Positions 16,537 to 25,185 of a stretch of DNA of 64,000 nt are shown here, one piece after another. The DNA lies in the NCBI GenBank assembly GCA_900316355.1, contig ONCQ01000021.1, forward strand, positions 20,298-84,297. The letters are read 5' to 3'. The notes under the pieces were generated by a model. The model did not search any database. It was not told where the DNA came from and was given only the letters and a program-made list of their open reading frames with translations. The position numbers were made by a program, and so were the translations under genes. The stretch's first letter is position 1; each line of letters opens with the position of its first letter. This stretch comes from an uncultured Prevotellaceae bacterium. GTDB lineage: Bacteria > Bacteroidota > Bacteroidia > Bacteroidales > Bacteroidaceae.

Positions 16537-19086
16537 TTACTTCACCAGAACCTTCTTTCCGTTGACGATGTAGATGCCAGGCGTGAGGCCGTTGCGCCAA
16601 TTGTCGAAGGTAGCACGCTGCTTCAGACGGACGCCACGCATATCATACACCTCAAAGAAGGTGCCGGCAGTGGGCTTCGCAATACCGTCGGTGAAATACG
16701 GCGAATCATCGGGGTCTGGGAAATCATCGGGAGTCTCGGGCACGCCCATGATTTCCTCTTCCGTGAGGTCGTAGGGGGTCAGCTGCTTATACACCGCTGC
16801 AGCACGCTGCTGTAGCCAGCGCTTGGAGTTTGCTGTCGTGGTGGCGTAGTTGGCATTGTCGAAGTCGCTGTAATAGTAGCGGCTATTGTTATTCTCCAAC
16901 GAAGCCTTGGCGAAGGCGTAGTAGTCATCGCAGTAGTCGATAAGCTCGTTCAGATAGAGGCGTATGAAGCGCGTCCAGTACTTATAAATAGCCCTGTCAA
17001 GCGGTTCGCCACATTTCCGCATCTTCTTCATGAAGGCCGAGATTTCCATCTCCGAGCGATTATAGAAATTGTCGGTGGCACCACTCTGGAAGTAAGTGCG
17101 ATTTCCATACTCATAGCCATAGCTCCAGTCGAGGTCCCAAATGGGTCCCCACTTGAACTTGCTTGCGTTGTCAAAGACATTTTCATGGTAGAGGAAGGTG
17201 CTCTTCGGGTGCATGATTTCATAGTTTTCAATCAGCTCGTTGGTCACCAGGAAACGTGCATACGATTCCACATCCACGAGCGAGGAAATGTCCTCACCAC
17301 TTTCCACCATCCAAACAAACTCCCGGAAGCGAATCATGATGTCGTCAGAGGATGTGATGTCCGTCTCTGCCGTAGGATCAGCGAGGTCTGGATCTTTGAT
17401 TTTCACGGGGATGCTGACATTCTGATCGTTGATGGTGGCATAGGCCCAGTACCTGACCTCATCGCTGTATGTGTCCAGTTCCAGGCAGCAGGCTTTCGAC
17501 TCATCATCGAGGTCGATGCTATTATTGGAGAGTCCTGCCTTCTCTGTGAAGTTGTAGCTGCCCCAATACTCGTTGTTGATATAGAGGTCCACGGGCACGA
17601 TATGGTTGGCGCCGTCAGCACCGATGAGTCCTGCGGCATACATGCCGATGGCATTGCTGGTCATGGAGCCCGATTGGCGGTTGGCAAGCAGGATCCAGTT
17701 CTTGCCGTTCTTGAGTCCGAAGGGTTTCTTCTTTTCTGAGAACTTCAGGCGATAGGGGTTCTTGGAATAGGCATTCTGGCTGTTCCAGCTGCTGTTGCCA
17801 CGCCCTCTGATTTGTACCGGCGTTGCAGGGAAGTTGGGGTACATTCCTGCGCCGTCGAGCGTGATGGTGGCATTCAGGTAGTTCACCTTGTCCGTGACAA
17901 CGGCTCCGTTCTCGATATTGATGTACACCTTCGGCACGCCTGTTGCCTTTGCCCAGTCCAGCGTCAGTTGGTACTCAGTGCCATAGGGCACCAAAGAATC
18001 TGCATACACGGCAGGTTTACCCTCGGTCTTCACCAGCTCACCCTCGAACATCTTCAGCTCAGCCACACAGAAGTAGTTGCGCGTGTCATCGCTGCTTTTC
18101 AGCATCATGATGCGGAAGAGAGAAGCGGGTGTCTGCAGCTCAACAACAGGCATTCTGTTGGTAGCGCCGGCAGCCATATTCAGGTTGCCGTCCGTGGTGC
18201 GCTGCACTTCGCGCCAGGTGCTGCCGCCATCGTAGCTTACAGAGAGAGACAGGATTCGCGGCGAGCGGTTTCCCGTGTCATGGCGGTTGGTGACTTCATA
18301 GCACAAGTTGTGAACAGGCTCCGGCAGTGCCACGTCGATATACGGGAACTCATCCAAGCTCAACTTCTGATAAGGGCCATCCCCCCATGTGGTGTGGAAG
18401 AAGGTATTGTAGTCGCCGTCGAGAGCCATGGCCAATCCTTCGCGGTCCTCGAAGTTGGAGGGCGCATTGGTGCTGAGCATACTGGCCTCGAGAGGAATCT
18501 CCGTCAACTGCCATTCCTCTTTCCCCTCCTCTGCCGGGCTTACAAGGATGTTCTTCACAATCTGCACGCCCGGATAGGCTACCGTGATGCGATGCTTGTC
18601 GCCCATCTTCACGCGGCTCACCTTGCTCATGAGGGGCGACTCATCATCGAGATAGACATCCGCACGTGCATCGGAGCGCTTGAACGAAGGCGTCAGCCAA
18701 TGCGTGTAGGCATTTATCGTGCTCATGCACGTTATCTCGTTGTCTTCGGAGATGTCACACAGGACATCGGAGAACAGCTGGTGGTTGTATTTGTTGTTGA
18801 ATTTGAACGACGTTAGCGTGGGTCTGTTCAGCTCCATCTGATGGTCATAGGAGCGAATCTCGGACATGGGATAGATGAATTCCGTGCCAGCCAGGGTCAC
18901 CACCTTGAGTTGTGTCTCATCAATCGACTCGTCAGCCACTACGGATGCGGGGAAGATGTCGAGCGTTCCGTCCAGTTTCTCCACGAAGATGGTGTCCTCA
19001 CGCTCCTCGTCGCCGGCAGCATAGACGTGTAAAGGGGCAATCAGCGCGCCCAACAGGCAAGATATGATAAGGTAGGTTTTCTTCAT
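16537..19086 (-). CDS. CotH-kinase-type secreted protein with discoidin-like domain and T9SS C-terminal signal
   Basis: An 849-residue exported protein. Signal peptide MKKTYLIISCLLGALIAPLHVYA comes first. A region around residues 215-350 (MALDGDYNTFFHTTWG, YEVTNRHDT, SVSYDGGSTWREV) resembles an F5/8 type C carbohydrate-binding domain. The CotH segment follows from about residue 420 (IRGRGNSSW, PYRLKFSEKKKPFGL, NWILLANRQS, DLYINNEYWGSYNFTEK). CotH proteins are atypical kinases known from spore coats; in Bacteroidetes they occur as secreted cargo of unknown target. The end (YDMRGVRLKQ, GLTPGIYIVNGKKVLVK) is a type A CTD for type IX secretion and surface anchoring. Confidence 0.87.
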   Translation of the reverse strand: MKKTYLIISCLLGALIAPLHVYAAGDEEREDTIFVEKLDGTLDIFPASVVADESIDETQLKVVTLAGTEFIYPMSEIRSYDHQMELNRPTLTSFKFNNKYNHQLFSDVLCDISEDNEITCMSTINAYTHWLTPSFKRSDARADVYLDDESPLMSKVSRVKMGDKHRITVAYPGVQIVKNILVSPAEEGKEEWQLTEIPLEASMLSTNAPSNFEDREGLAMALDGDYNTFFHTTWGDGPYQKLSLDEFPYIDVALPEPVHNLCYEVTNRHDTGNRSPRILSLSVSYDGGSTWREVQRTTDGNLNMAAGATNRMPVVELQTPASLFRIMMLKSSDDTRNYFCVAELKMFEGELVKTEGKPAVYADSLVPYGTEYQLTLDWAKATGVPKVYINIENGAVVTDKVNYLNATITLDGAGMYPNFPATPVQIRGRGNSSWNSQNAYSKNPYRLKFSEKKKPFGLKNGKNWILLANRQSGSMTSNAIGMYAAGLIGADGANHIVPVDLYINNEYWGSYNFTEKAGLSNNSIDLDDESKACCLELDTYSDEVRYWAYATINDQNVSIPVKIKDPDLADPTAETDITSSDDIMIRFREFVWMVESGEDISSLVDVESYARFLVTNELIENYEIMHPKSTFLYHENVFDNASKFKWGPIWDLDWSYGYEYGNRTYFQSGATDNFYNRSEMEISAFMKKMRKCGEPLDRAIYKYWTRFIRLYLNELIDYCDDYYAFAKASLENNNSRYYYSDFDNANYATTTANSKRWLQQRAAAVYKQLTPYDLTEEEIMGVPETPDDFPDPDDSPYFTDGIAKPTAGTFFEVYDMRGVRLKQRATFDNWRNGLTPGIYIVNGKKVLVK

Positions 19087-19185
19087 TAGAATGCTTATTT
19101 ACTCCATTTTACGCGGCAAAGGTAAGGAGATTTTACCATTCAGCCGCCGAAAGCATTAAAATAATGTCAAAAAGGCACCCATTTT

Positions 19186-19217
19186 TTTGTTTATAACGCA
19201 CTTTAGCAGTACTTTTG
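19186..19217 (+). promoter_or_regulatory. Promoter for the Crp-family regulator gene
   Basis: TTTG at 19186-19189, a 20-bp spacer and TACTTTTG at 19210-19217. Transcription would start near 19224, which excludes an upstream in-frame ATG at 19187 as the start codon. Confidence 0.75.
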
Positions 19218-19234
19218 CACACTCATTCGTGAGG

Positions 19235-19915
19235 ATGATGGAGCAAACGATGTTCGATACCCTGCTGTCGCTGCCCTTGTTTCAAGGATTAGGGCATGCA
19301 GACTTGACGCGCATCTTAGAGTCCACGCATCTCAGGTTCGAGACCTTAGCGCCGGAGACTCAGCTGGTGTGGCAGGATGATTTGTGCGACGAGGTGCTGT
19401 TCATCCTTGAGGGTCAGGTGCGGAGCGTCACCGCCTCTGCCGACCGCTCGTGGAGCGTCGAGGAGCAGCTGCCGGTGCCCGCCATGCTGGGCCATGAGGT
19501 GCTCTACGGCAGCACCCGCTCCTACCCGTCCTCGGCGTATGCCGCCACTGCCGTGCGCCTGCTGCGCGTCAACAAGCGGACCATCGCCGCGCTGACGGGC
19601 TATTTCGAGGTCTTCCGCATCAATGTCCTCAACGCCCTCTCCGCCATGATAGCGCGCCAGCGGCAGCTGCAATGGATGCTGGCTCCACAAACTCTGGAGG
19701 GGCGCATCATTCATTTCATGCGGATGCACATCCAGCGCCCCGCAGGCCCCAAGTCCTTCCATGTCTCCATGCAGACATTAGGCGCCTATCTGGGCGAGGA
19801 CTCGCGCTACGTCTCCAAGGCGCTGCACCGCCTGGAGCAACAGGGCCTGCTACACCTGGAGCGCCGCATAATTCACGTTCCCGCATTCGAGAACATCATC
19901 AAAGAAACACTTTAA
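19235..19915 (+). CDS. Crp/Fnr-family transcriptional regulator
   Basis: A cytosolic DNA-binding regulator. The N-terminal half is a cyclic-nucleotide-binding-like barrel (FQGLGHADLTRIL, EVLFILEGQVRSV). The C-terminal winged helix-turn-helix includes QTLGAYLGEDSRYVSKALHR. There is no Cys cluster for an Fnr-type iron-sulfur centre and the cAMP-binding signature is weak, so the effector is unknown. The start is set at 19235 because the promoter rules out 19187; ATGs at 19238 and 19253 are alternatives. It lies three bases before the M3 peptidase gene and is probably cotranscribed with it. Confidence 0.87.
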   Translation: MMEQTMFDTLLSLPLFQGLGHADLTRILESTHLRFETLAPETQLVWQDDLCDEVLFILEGQVRSVTASADRSWSVEEQLPVPAMLGHEVLYGSTRSYPSSAYAATAVRLLRVNKRTIAALTGYFEVFRINVLNALSAMIARQRQLQWMLAPQTLEGRIIHFMRMHIQRPAGPKSFHVSMQTLGAYLGEDSRYVSKALHRLEQQGLLHLERRIIHVPAFENIIKETL

Positions 19916-19918
19916 TCA

Positions 19919-22129
19919 ATGAGAGATAATCCATTCTTTAACAAGAACTACGGTACGCCGCACAACACGGCACCCTTCGACAAGATACGCCTCGAGGACT
20001 ATGAGCCTGCCATGCTTGAAGGCATCCGCATGGACGACGCCTTCATCCAGCTCATCACCGACAATCCCGAGCCGCCGACGTTCGACAACACCATCGCCGT
20101 GATGACGACCGACGACATGCTGGAGCGCGTCACAAAGGTCTTCTTCAACCTCCTCTCTGCCGAGACCAACGACGAGATGGACGCGCTGGCGCAGAAGATG
20201 TCGCCCATCCTCACGGAACACGCCAACAACATCCTCTTCAACAAGCGCTACTTCGAGCGCGTGAAGGCTGTTTATGAGCAATACCATCAGCCCTCCGCTC
20301 GGCCCAACGGGACGCTTGACCCTTCAAGAACCCTTAACCCTCAACCCTCAACCCTTAACCAGCCCTCCCCTCGCCCCCTCACTCCCGAGGAAGCGATGCT
20401 GCTGGACAAGGCCTACGAGGGCTTCGTCCGCGCCGGTGCCGCCCTCGACGAGGCGGGGCAGAGCCGCCTGCGTGAAATCAACCAGCAGATGACGCTGCTC
20501 ACCCTGCAATTCTCACAGAACAATCTCAAGGCCACCAATGCCTACCAGCTCCACCTCACCGACGAGGCCGACCTCAGCGGACTGCCCGACTCGGCCCGTG
20601 ATGCCGCAGCGCTGGCTGCCAAGGAGCAGGGCAAGGAGGGATGGCTCTTCACGCTCCACGCACCCTCCTACGGCCCCTTCCTCACCTATGCCGACAACCG
20701 CGAGCTGCGCCGCCAGATGTATATGGCCAAGAACACGCTCTGCACCGGCACGGAGGCTACGGGCAACGAGGACATCGTGCGACAGCTCGTCAACCTGCGG
20801 CTCGAGCGCGCACAGTTGCTGGGCTACAAGACTTTTGCCGACTATGTGCTGAAGGAGCGCATGGCAGAGAGTGCCGACAATGTCTATCGCCTGCTGGATC
20901 AGCTTCTGGACGCCTATATGGAGCCGGCACGCAAGGAAGTGGCTGAGATAGAAGCCATCGCGCGCAAGCTGGAAGGCGCAGACTTCGAGCTGAAGCCCTG
21001 GGATTTCTCCTACTATGGCCACAAGCTGAAGATGGAGCGCTACAATATCGATGCGGAGATGACACGCCCCTACCTGCAGCTCTCCCGCGTCATAGAGGGC
21101 GTCTTCGGCCTCGCCACACGCCTCTACGGCATCACCTTCCGCAAGAACCCTGACATCCCCGTCTATCACCCCGATGTGCAGGCCTATGAGGTTCTCGATG
21201 CCGACGGCAGCTTCCTGGCAGTTCTCTACACCGACTTCTACCCCCGCAAGGGCAAGCAGAGCGGCGCGTGGATGACCTCCTTCAAGGAACAATGGATAGG
21301 GCCCGACATCGACGAGTCCGCCCTTGGCGAGGGAGTGCCTGGCGATGCTGCCGCGAAGAGACAGCCCGTGCTCATCCCCCCCACCGACCCTGCCACATGG
21401 AAGAACAGCCGCCCCCACGTATCGCTCGTGATGAACTTCACCAAGCCCACCGAGACGAAGCCCGCGCTGCTGACGCTGGGCGAGGTGGAGACATTCCTCC
21501 ACGAGTTCGGCCACGCCCTCCACGGCATCTTCGCCAACTCGCGCTTCGCCACCCTCTCCGGCACCAATGTCTATTGGGATTTCGTGGAGCTGCCCTCGCA
21601 GCTGATGGAGAACTTCGCCGTGGAGCCCGACTTCCTCAACACCTTCGCTGCCCACTATGAGACGGGCGAGCCCATGCCCGCAGACCTCATCCAGCGCATC
21701 ATCGACAGCCGCAACTTTAACGTGGCCTACGCCTGCATCCGCCAGGTGAGCTTCGGCCTGCTGGACATGGCTTACTACACACTCACGGAGCCCTTCACGG
21801 CCGACGTGCAGACCTTCGAGCGCCAGGCATGGCAGCGCGCACAGCTCTTCGAGGAGGTGCCGGGCACATGCATGACCGTGCAGTTCGGCCACATCATGTC
21901 GGGCGGCTATGCCGCGGGCTACTACAGCTACAAATGGGCCGAGGTGCTGGATGCCGACGCCTTCTCTGTGTTCAAGGAGCACGGCATCTTCGACCGCGCC
22001 ACCGCCCAGCGCTTCCGCGACTGCATCCTCTCGCGCGGCGGCACCGAGCACCCCATGACTCTCTACAAGCGCTTCCGCGGAAGCGAACCCACCATTGATG
22101 CATTATTAAAAAGAAATGGAATCAAATAA
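19919..22129 (+). CDS. dcp: M3-family metallopeptidase (peptidyl-dipeptidase Dcp type)
   Basis: Zinc peptidase of the oligopeptidase A/Dcp group that trims dipeptides from short peptides. The active site HEFGHALHGIF contains HExxH, and the third ligand region is ENFAVEPDFL. Terminal FRGSEPTIDALLKRNGI is typical. No signal peptide is visible, suggesting a cytosolic enzyme. Around residues 122-155 an insertion rich in Pro, Leu, Asn and Thr (NPQPSTLNQPSPRPLTPEE) is encoded by AACCCTCAACCCTTAACC-like word repeats and interrupts the helical N-terminal region. The 736 residues exceed the usual size by about that insertion. Confidence 0.92.
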   Translation: MRDNPFFNKNYGTPHNTAPFDKIRLEDYEPAMLEGIRMDDAFIQLITDNPEPPTFDNTIAVMTTDDMLERVTKVFFNLLSAETNDEMDALAQKMSPILTEHANNILFNKRYFERVKAVYEQYHQPSARPNGTLDPSRTLNPQPSTLNQPSPRPLTPEEAMLLDKAYEGFVRAGAALDEAGQSRLREINQQMTLLTLQFSQNNLKATNAYQLHLTDEADLSGLPDSARDAAALAAKEQGKEGWLFTLHAPSYGPFLTYADNRELRRQMYMAKNTLCTGTEATGNEDIVRQLVNLRLERAQLLGYKTFADYVLKERMAESADNVYRLLDQLLDAYMEPARKEVAEIEAIARKLEGADFELKPWDFSYYGHKLKMERYNIDAEMTRPYLQLSRVIEGVFGLATRLYGITFRKNPDIPVYHPDVQAYEVLDADGSFLAVLYTDFYPRKGKQSGAWMTSFKEQWIGPDIDESALGEGVPGDAAAKRQPVLIPPTDPATWKNSRPHVSLVMNFTKPTETKPALLTLGEVETFLHEFGHALHGIFANSRFATLSGTNVYWDFVELPSQLMENFAVEPDFLNTFAAHYETGEPMPADLIQRIIDSRNFNVAYACIRQVSFGLLDMAYYTLTEPFTADVQTFERQAWQRAQLFEEVPGTCMTVQFGHIMSGGYAAGYYSYKWAEVLDADAFSVFKEHGIFDRATAQRFRDCILSRGGTEHPMTLYKRFRGSEPTIDALLKRNGIK
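20283..20385 (+). repeat. In-frame word-repeat insertion inside dcp
   Basis: Repeated AACCCTYAACC words (about 20327-20362) flanked by C-rich sequence lie in the coding region without breaking the frame. The same kind of stuttered word appears between genes elsewhere in the window. Confidence 0.75.
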
Positions 22130-22541
22130 CAAACTCGATCGTCGCTACCTGCGCATGGCGCGCATCTGGAGCGAGAACAGCTACTGCGTGCGCCGTCAGG
22201 TCGGCGCCCTCATCGTCAAGGATAAGATGATTATCAGCGACGGCTACAACGGCACCCCCTCGGGCTTCGAAAACATCTGCGAGGAGGACGGCGTCACGAA
22301 GCCCTACGTGCTCCACGCCGAAGCCAACGCCATCACGAAGATTGCGCGCTCAGGCAACAACTCCGAGGGCGCCACGCTCTACGTGACCGACTCCCCCTGC
22401 ATCGAGTGCTCCAAGCTCATCATCCAGGCCGGCATCCGCCGCGTCGTCTATGCCCGCGACTACCGCCTCTCCGACGGCATCGACCTGTTGCGCCGTGCCC
22501 ACATCGATGTGGAACATCTGCCCATTGAGGGGTATGAGTAG
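22116..22541 (+). CDS. dCMP deaminase (ComEB-like zinc deaminase)
   Basis: Converts dCMP to dUMP for dTTP synthesis. Zinc ligands and the catalytic acid are in HAEANAITKIA and SPCIECSKLI; NGTPSGFENICEE is a further dCMP-deaminase landmark that separates it from cytidine deaminase and tRNA deaminase. It has 141 residues, full length. The ATG lies inside the last codons of dcp (14-base overlap), so it is translationally coupled. Some relatives are annotated as competence protein ComEB, but no competence genes are nearby. Confidence 0.92.
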   Translation: MESNNKLDRRYLRMARIWSENSYCVRRQVGALIVKDKMIISDGYNGTPSGFENICEEDGVTKPYVLHAEANAITKIARSGNNSEGATLYVTDSPCIECSKLIIQAGIRRVVYARDYRLSDGIDLLRRAHIDVEHLPIEGYE

Positions 22542-22550
22542 GGCTTTTTA

Positions 22551-22650
22551 AGTTTAAGGTTTAAAAGGTTCAAGAGTTCAAGAGTTCAAGAGTTCAAGAA
22601 AAATCACTTTTCACTCCCTACGCTCCCCTTTAGGGGGCTCGGGGGCATTA
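22551..22650. repeat. Word repeats plus one GC-rich hairpin element
   Basis: GTTTAAGGTTTAAAAGG is followed by four copies of TTCAAGAG-like words (22569-22600). Then comes one copy of the GC-rich element (22621-22648), whose 28 bases match the repeat unit at 25.1 kb nearly exactly. It separates the dCMP deaminase and S41 protease genes. Confidence 0.85.
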
Positions 22651-22664
22651 CATTTTCTTAAGAA

Positions 22665-24284
22665 ATGAACACCAAGTCCCGTCTCGTCCCGCTGCTTCTG
22701 GCGTTGTCCGTGATTCTCGGCATCGGCATCGGCCTATTCTATGCCAACCATTTCTCCGGCAACCGCCTGAATATCATCAACACAGGCAGCAACAAGCTGA
22801 ACTACCTGCTGCAGATTATCGACAACAACTACGTCGATACCATCAATGTCAGCGACCTCGTCGAGGACGCGATGCCCACCATCCTCGCCGAGCTCGACCC
22901 TCACTCCAGCTACATCAGCGCCAACGACGCCGAGGAAAGCACCGAGGAGCTGCGGGGCAGCTTCTCCGGCATCGGCGTGCGCTTCACCGTGCAAAAGGAC
23001 ACCGTCAATGTGATGAACGTCATCAAGGGCGGCCCCTCAGAGAAAGTGGGCATCCTCGCCGGTGACCGCATCATCGCGGCCGACGACAGCACACTCATCG
23101 GCAAGGAGAACCGCGAGATTATGAAGCGCCTGCGAGGGCCAAAGGGTTCTAAAGTGAAGCTCACCATCTGCCGCAACGGGCATAAGAAGCCGCTGACCAT
23201 CACCGTCGTGCGTGGCGAGGTGCCTGTGGAGAGCGTTGACAGCTACTTCATGCTCAACGACAACACCGGCTACATCTCCATCGAGAGCTTCGGCGAGAAC
23301 ACCTACCCCGAGATGCTCACCGCCCTCGCACAGCTCAACGTGCGCGGCATGAAGAACCTCGTCATCGACCTGCGCGGCAACCGCGGCGGCTATATGCAGA
23401 CAGCCATTATGATGGTCAACGAGTTCCTGCCGGGCGGGCAGCTGGTGGTATATACCGAGGGCCGCAAGTCGCCCCGTGAGGAGTACCGCACCGACGGCCG
23501 CGGCACCTTCCAGCATCTGCCCCTCATCGTGCTCGTGGACGAGGGCTCCGCCTCCGCCTCCGAGATCTTCGCCGGTGCCATCCAGGACAACGACCGCGGC
23601 ACCATCATCGGCCGCCGCAGCTTCGGCAAAGGCCTTGTGCAACAGCCCATTGAGTTCCGCGACGGCAGCGTCGTGCGCCTCACCGTAGCCCGCTACTACA
23701 CGCCCTCCGGGCGCTGCATCCAGAAGCCTTATGAGAAGGGCAAGGGCGAGGAGTACGAGAACGACCTCATGGCCCGCTACGAGCGCGGCGAGTTCTTCTC
23801 CGCCGACAGCATCCATCAAGACGGCCCCGAGTACAAGACACGCATCGGGCGCACCGTCTATGGCGGCGGCGGCATCATGCCCGACATCTTCATCCCCGAG
23901 GACACCACGCTCTACACCAGCTACTACAAGGAAGCGCAGTTCTCCGGCCTCACCATACAGTTCGCCTTCCTCTTCACCGACCAGCATCGCCAGCAGCTCA
24001 TGAGCTTCAGGAATGTCGGCGCCATGGAGGCTTGGCTCAAGCGCCAGAACCTCTTGGAGCAGTTTGCCCGCTACGGCGAGGAACATGGCCTGCGTCGCCG
24101 CAACCTGATGCTGCAGCGCAGCGCCCCCCTCTTCGAGCGCAGCCTCATCTCCAACATCATCTACAACGCACAGGACCAGCAGTGGCGCCTGCAATATCTC
24201 AGCAATGGCGACCCCACCATCCAACGCGCCATTCAACTCTTCGAAGCTGGCGAATCCGTGCCTACGCTGCCCAGCGAGGAATAA
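22665..24284 (+). CDS. S41-family C-terminal processing protease with PDZ domain
   Basis: Envelope serine protease of the CtpA/Prc type. A single N-terminal membrane segment (LVPLLLALSVILGIGIGLF) anchors it with the catalytic part in the periplasm. The PDZ domain (about residues 90-180) includes GIGVRFTVQKDT and VIKGGPSEKVGILAGDRI. The catalytic dyad is Ser in DEGSASASEIFAGA and Lys in RSFGKGLVQ. At 539 residues it is full length. A long C-terminal extension with no recognised motif follows the protease domain, as in other Bacteroidetes members. Confidence 0.92.
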   Translation: MNTKSRLVPLLLALSVILGIGIGLFYANHFSGNRLNIINTGSNKLNYLLQIIDNNYVDTINVSDLVEDAMPTILAELDPHSSYISANDAEESTEELRGSFSGIGVRFTVQKDTVNVMNVIKGGPSEKVGILAGDRIIAADDSTLIGKENREIMKRLRGPKGSKVKLTICRNGHKKPLTITVVRGEVPVESVDSYFMLNDNTGYISIESFGENTYPEMLTALAQLNVRGMKNLVIDLRGNRGGYMQTAIMMVNEFLPGGQLVVYTEGRKSPREEYRTDGRGTFQHLPLIVLVDEGSASASEIFAGAIQDNDRGTIIGRRSFGKGLVQQPIEFRDGSVVRLTVARYYTPSGRCIQKPYEKGKGEEYENDLMARYERGEFFSADSIHQDGPEYKTRIGRTVYGGGGIMPDIFIPEDTTLYTSYYKEAQFSGLTIQFAFLFTDQHRQQLMSFRNVGAMEAWLKRQNLLEQFARYGEEHGLRRRNLMLQRSAPLFERSLISNIIYNAQDQQWRLQYLSNGDPTIQRAIQLFEAGESVPTLPSEE

Positions 24285-24304
24285 TCTATAAGACAACGTA
24301 TTTC

Positions 24305-24429
24305 ACGAATTTCACGAATTATATTCTGTCGTTGCAATTCAGAAATAAACAGATTGAAGGAACTTTTAGAAATGGAATATCCTATATTCCTATTTGCAAA
24401 GAAGAATTCGTATAATTCGTGAAATTCGT
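24305..24429. repeat. 19-bp perfect inverted repeat before the cyclo-ligase gene
   Basis: Arms at 24305-24323 and 24411-24429 are perfectly complementary (core ACGAATTTCACGAATTAT) and each contains ATTTCACGA-type direct repeats. The 87-base centre holds no gene. The right arm ends 22 bases before the cyclo-ligase ATG, so a transcript from upstream would carry a long stem close to the start. Confidence 0.85.
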
Positions 24430-24451
24430 TGTGAGAAAGAAGAGTGTTCAC

Positions 24452-25042
24452 ATGACCAAGTCTGAAGTCCGACAGGAGATTCGTCGCCGCAAGGCAGCCT
24501 GCTCTGCTGAGGAGCGGGCACTGCTGTCGCGCCAGGTGACTGCCAAGCTCGTGGCCACCCCACAATGGCAGCACGCCCACACCGTCCTCCTCTACCACTC
24601 CCTGCCCGACGAGGTGGCCACCCACCAGCTCATCACCGAAGCCCTGTCCGCAGGCAAGCGCGTCCTGCTGCCCGTTGTCGTGGGCGACGACCTCGAGCTC
24701 CGCTTCCTGCCCACTCCCGACGCCCTCCGCGAAGGTGCCTTCCACATCTTAGAGCCCACGGGAGCCCCCTTCACCGACTACGCCGCCATCGACCTCGCCG
24801 TCATCCCCGGCGTCGCCTTCACCCCCGACGGCCGTCGTCTCGGCCGTGGCCGCGGCTACTATGACCGCCTCCTCGCCCATTTCCCCAAATCCCTCTCCTC
24901 TTCCCTCTCCCCCTCATTGGAAGAGAGGGAACCCGCTGGTGAGCCTTCCCCCTACCTCATCGGCCTCTGCTGGCCCTTCCAGCTCCTTGCCGACCTCCCC
25001 ACCGAGCCCCACGACCTCACCGTGCACGCCGTCATCGCCTGA
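24452..25042 (+). CDS. 5-formyltetrahydrofolate cyclo-ligase
   Basis: ATP-dependent conversion of 5-formyl-THF to 5,10-methenyl-THF, rescuing folate from a dead-end form. The N-terminal KSEVRQEIRRRKAA and the phosphate-binding GRRLGRGRGYYDRLL are typical, as are IPGVAFTPDG and GLCWPFQLL. The start is the ATG at 24452 (MTKSEV) rather than an in-frame ATG at 24419 that lies inside the inverted repeat. About 18 extra residues (SLSPSLEEREPAGEPSP) after YYDRLLAHF derive from a GC-rich hairpin element. A 38-bp exact copy of an internal segment (24781-24818) is found at 27,112. Confidence 0.9.
   Translation: MTKSEVRQEIRRRKAACSAEERALLSRQVTAKLVATPQWQHAHTVLLYHSLPDEVATHQLITEALSAGKRVLLPVVVGDDLELRFLPTPDALREGAFHILEPTGAPFTDYAAIDLAVIPGVAFTPDGRRLGRGRGYYDRLLAHFPKSLSSSLSPSLEEREPAGEPSPYLIGLCWPFQLLADLPTEPHDLTVHAVIA
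24889..24948 (+). repeat. GC-rich hairpin element translated in frame inside the cyclo-ligase gene
   Basis: CCCTCT and AGAGAGGG bracket a CCCCTCATTGG centre, followed by AACCCGCTGGTGAGCCTTCC. The tail matches the intergenic copy at about 6,350. The insertion is a multiple of three and sits in a surface-loop position just before GLCWPFQL. Confidence 0.7.
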
Positions 25043-25090
25043 CCAATTCCAGCAGACAAAACCGCCCCGCGCTTCCCAGCGCAGGGCGGC

Positions 25091-25183
25091 ATCAACGCTC
25101 CCCTTTAGGGGGCTCGGGGGCATCAACGCTCCCCTTTAGGGGGCTCGGGGGCATCATCGCTCCCCTTTAGGGGGCTCGGGGGC
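25091..25183. repeat. Triplicated 31-bp GC-rich hairpin element
   Basis: Three tandem 31-bp units (25091, 25122, 25153) contain CTCCCCTTTAGGGGGCTCGG; units 1 and 2 are identical and unit 3 differs at one base. They lie between the convergent cyclo-ligase and HU-like genes and reach the latter's stop codon. Each can form CCCC-TTTA-GGGG, so the array may act as a terminator for both genes. Confidence 0.92.
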
Positions 25184-25185
25184 TT

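Noticed and set aside
23037-24296. Minus-strand frame opposite the S41 protease gene
   Set aside because: The protease has PDZ and catalytic residues on the plus strand; the reverse frame is a shadow.
25091-25183. CRISPR array in the 31-bp triplet
   Set aside because: Units are contiguous with no unique spacers, and there are no cas genes. The 22-bp array at 50,095 was rejected as CRISPR for the same reasons: its gaps are repeats too.
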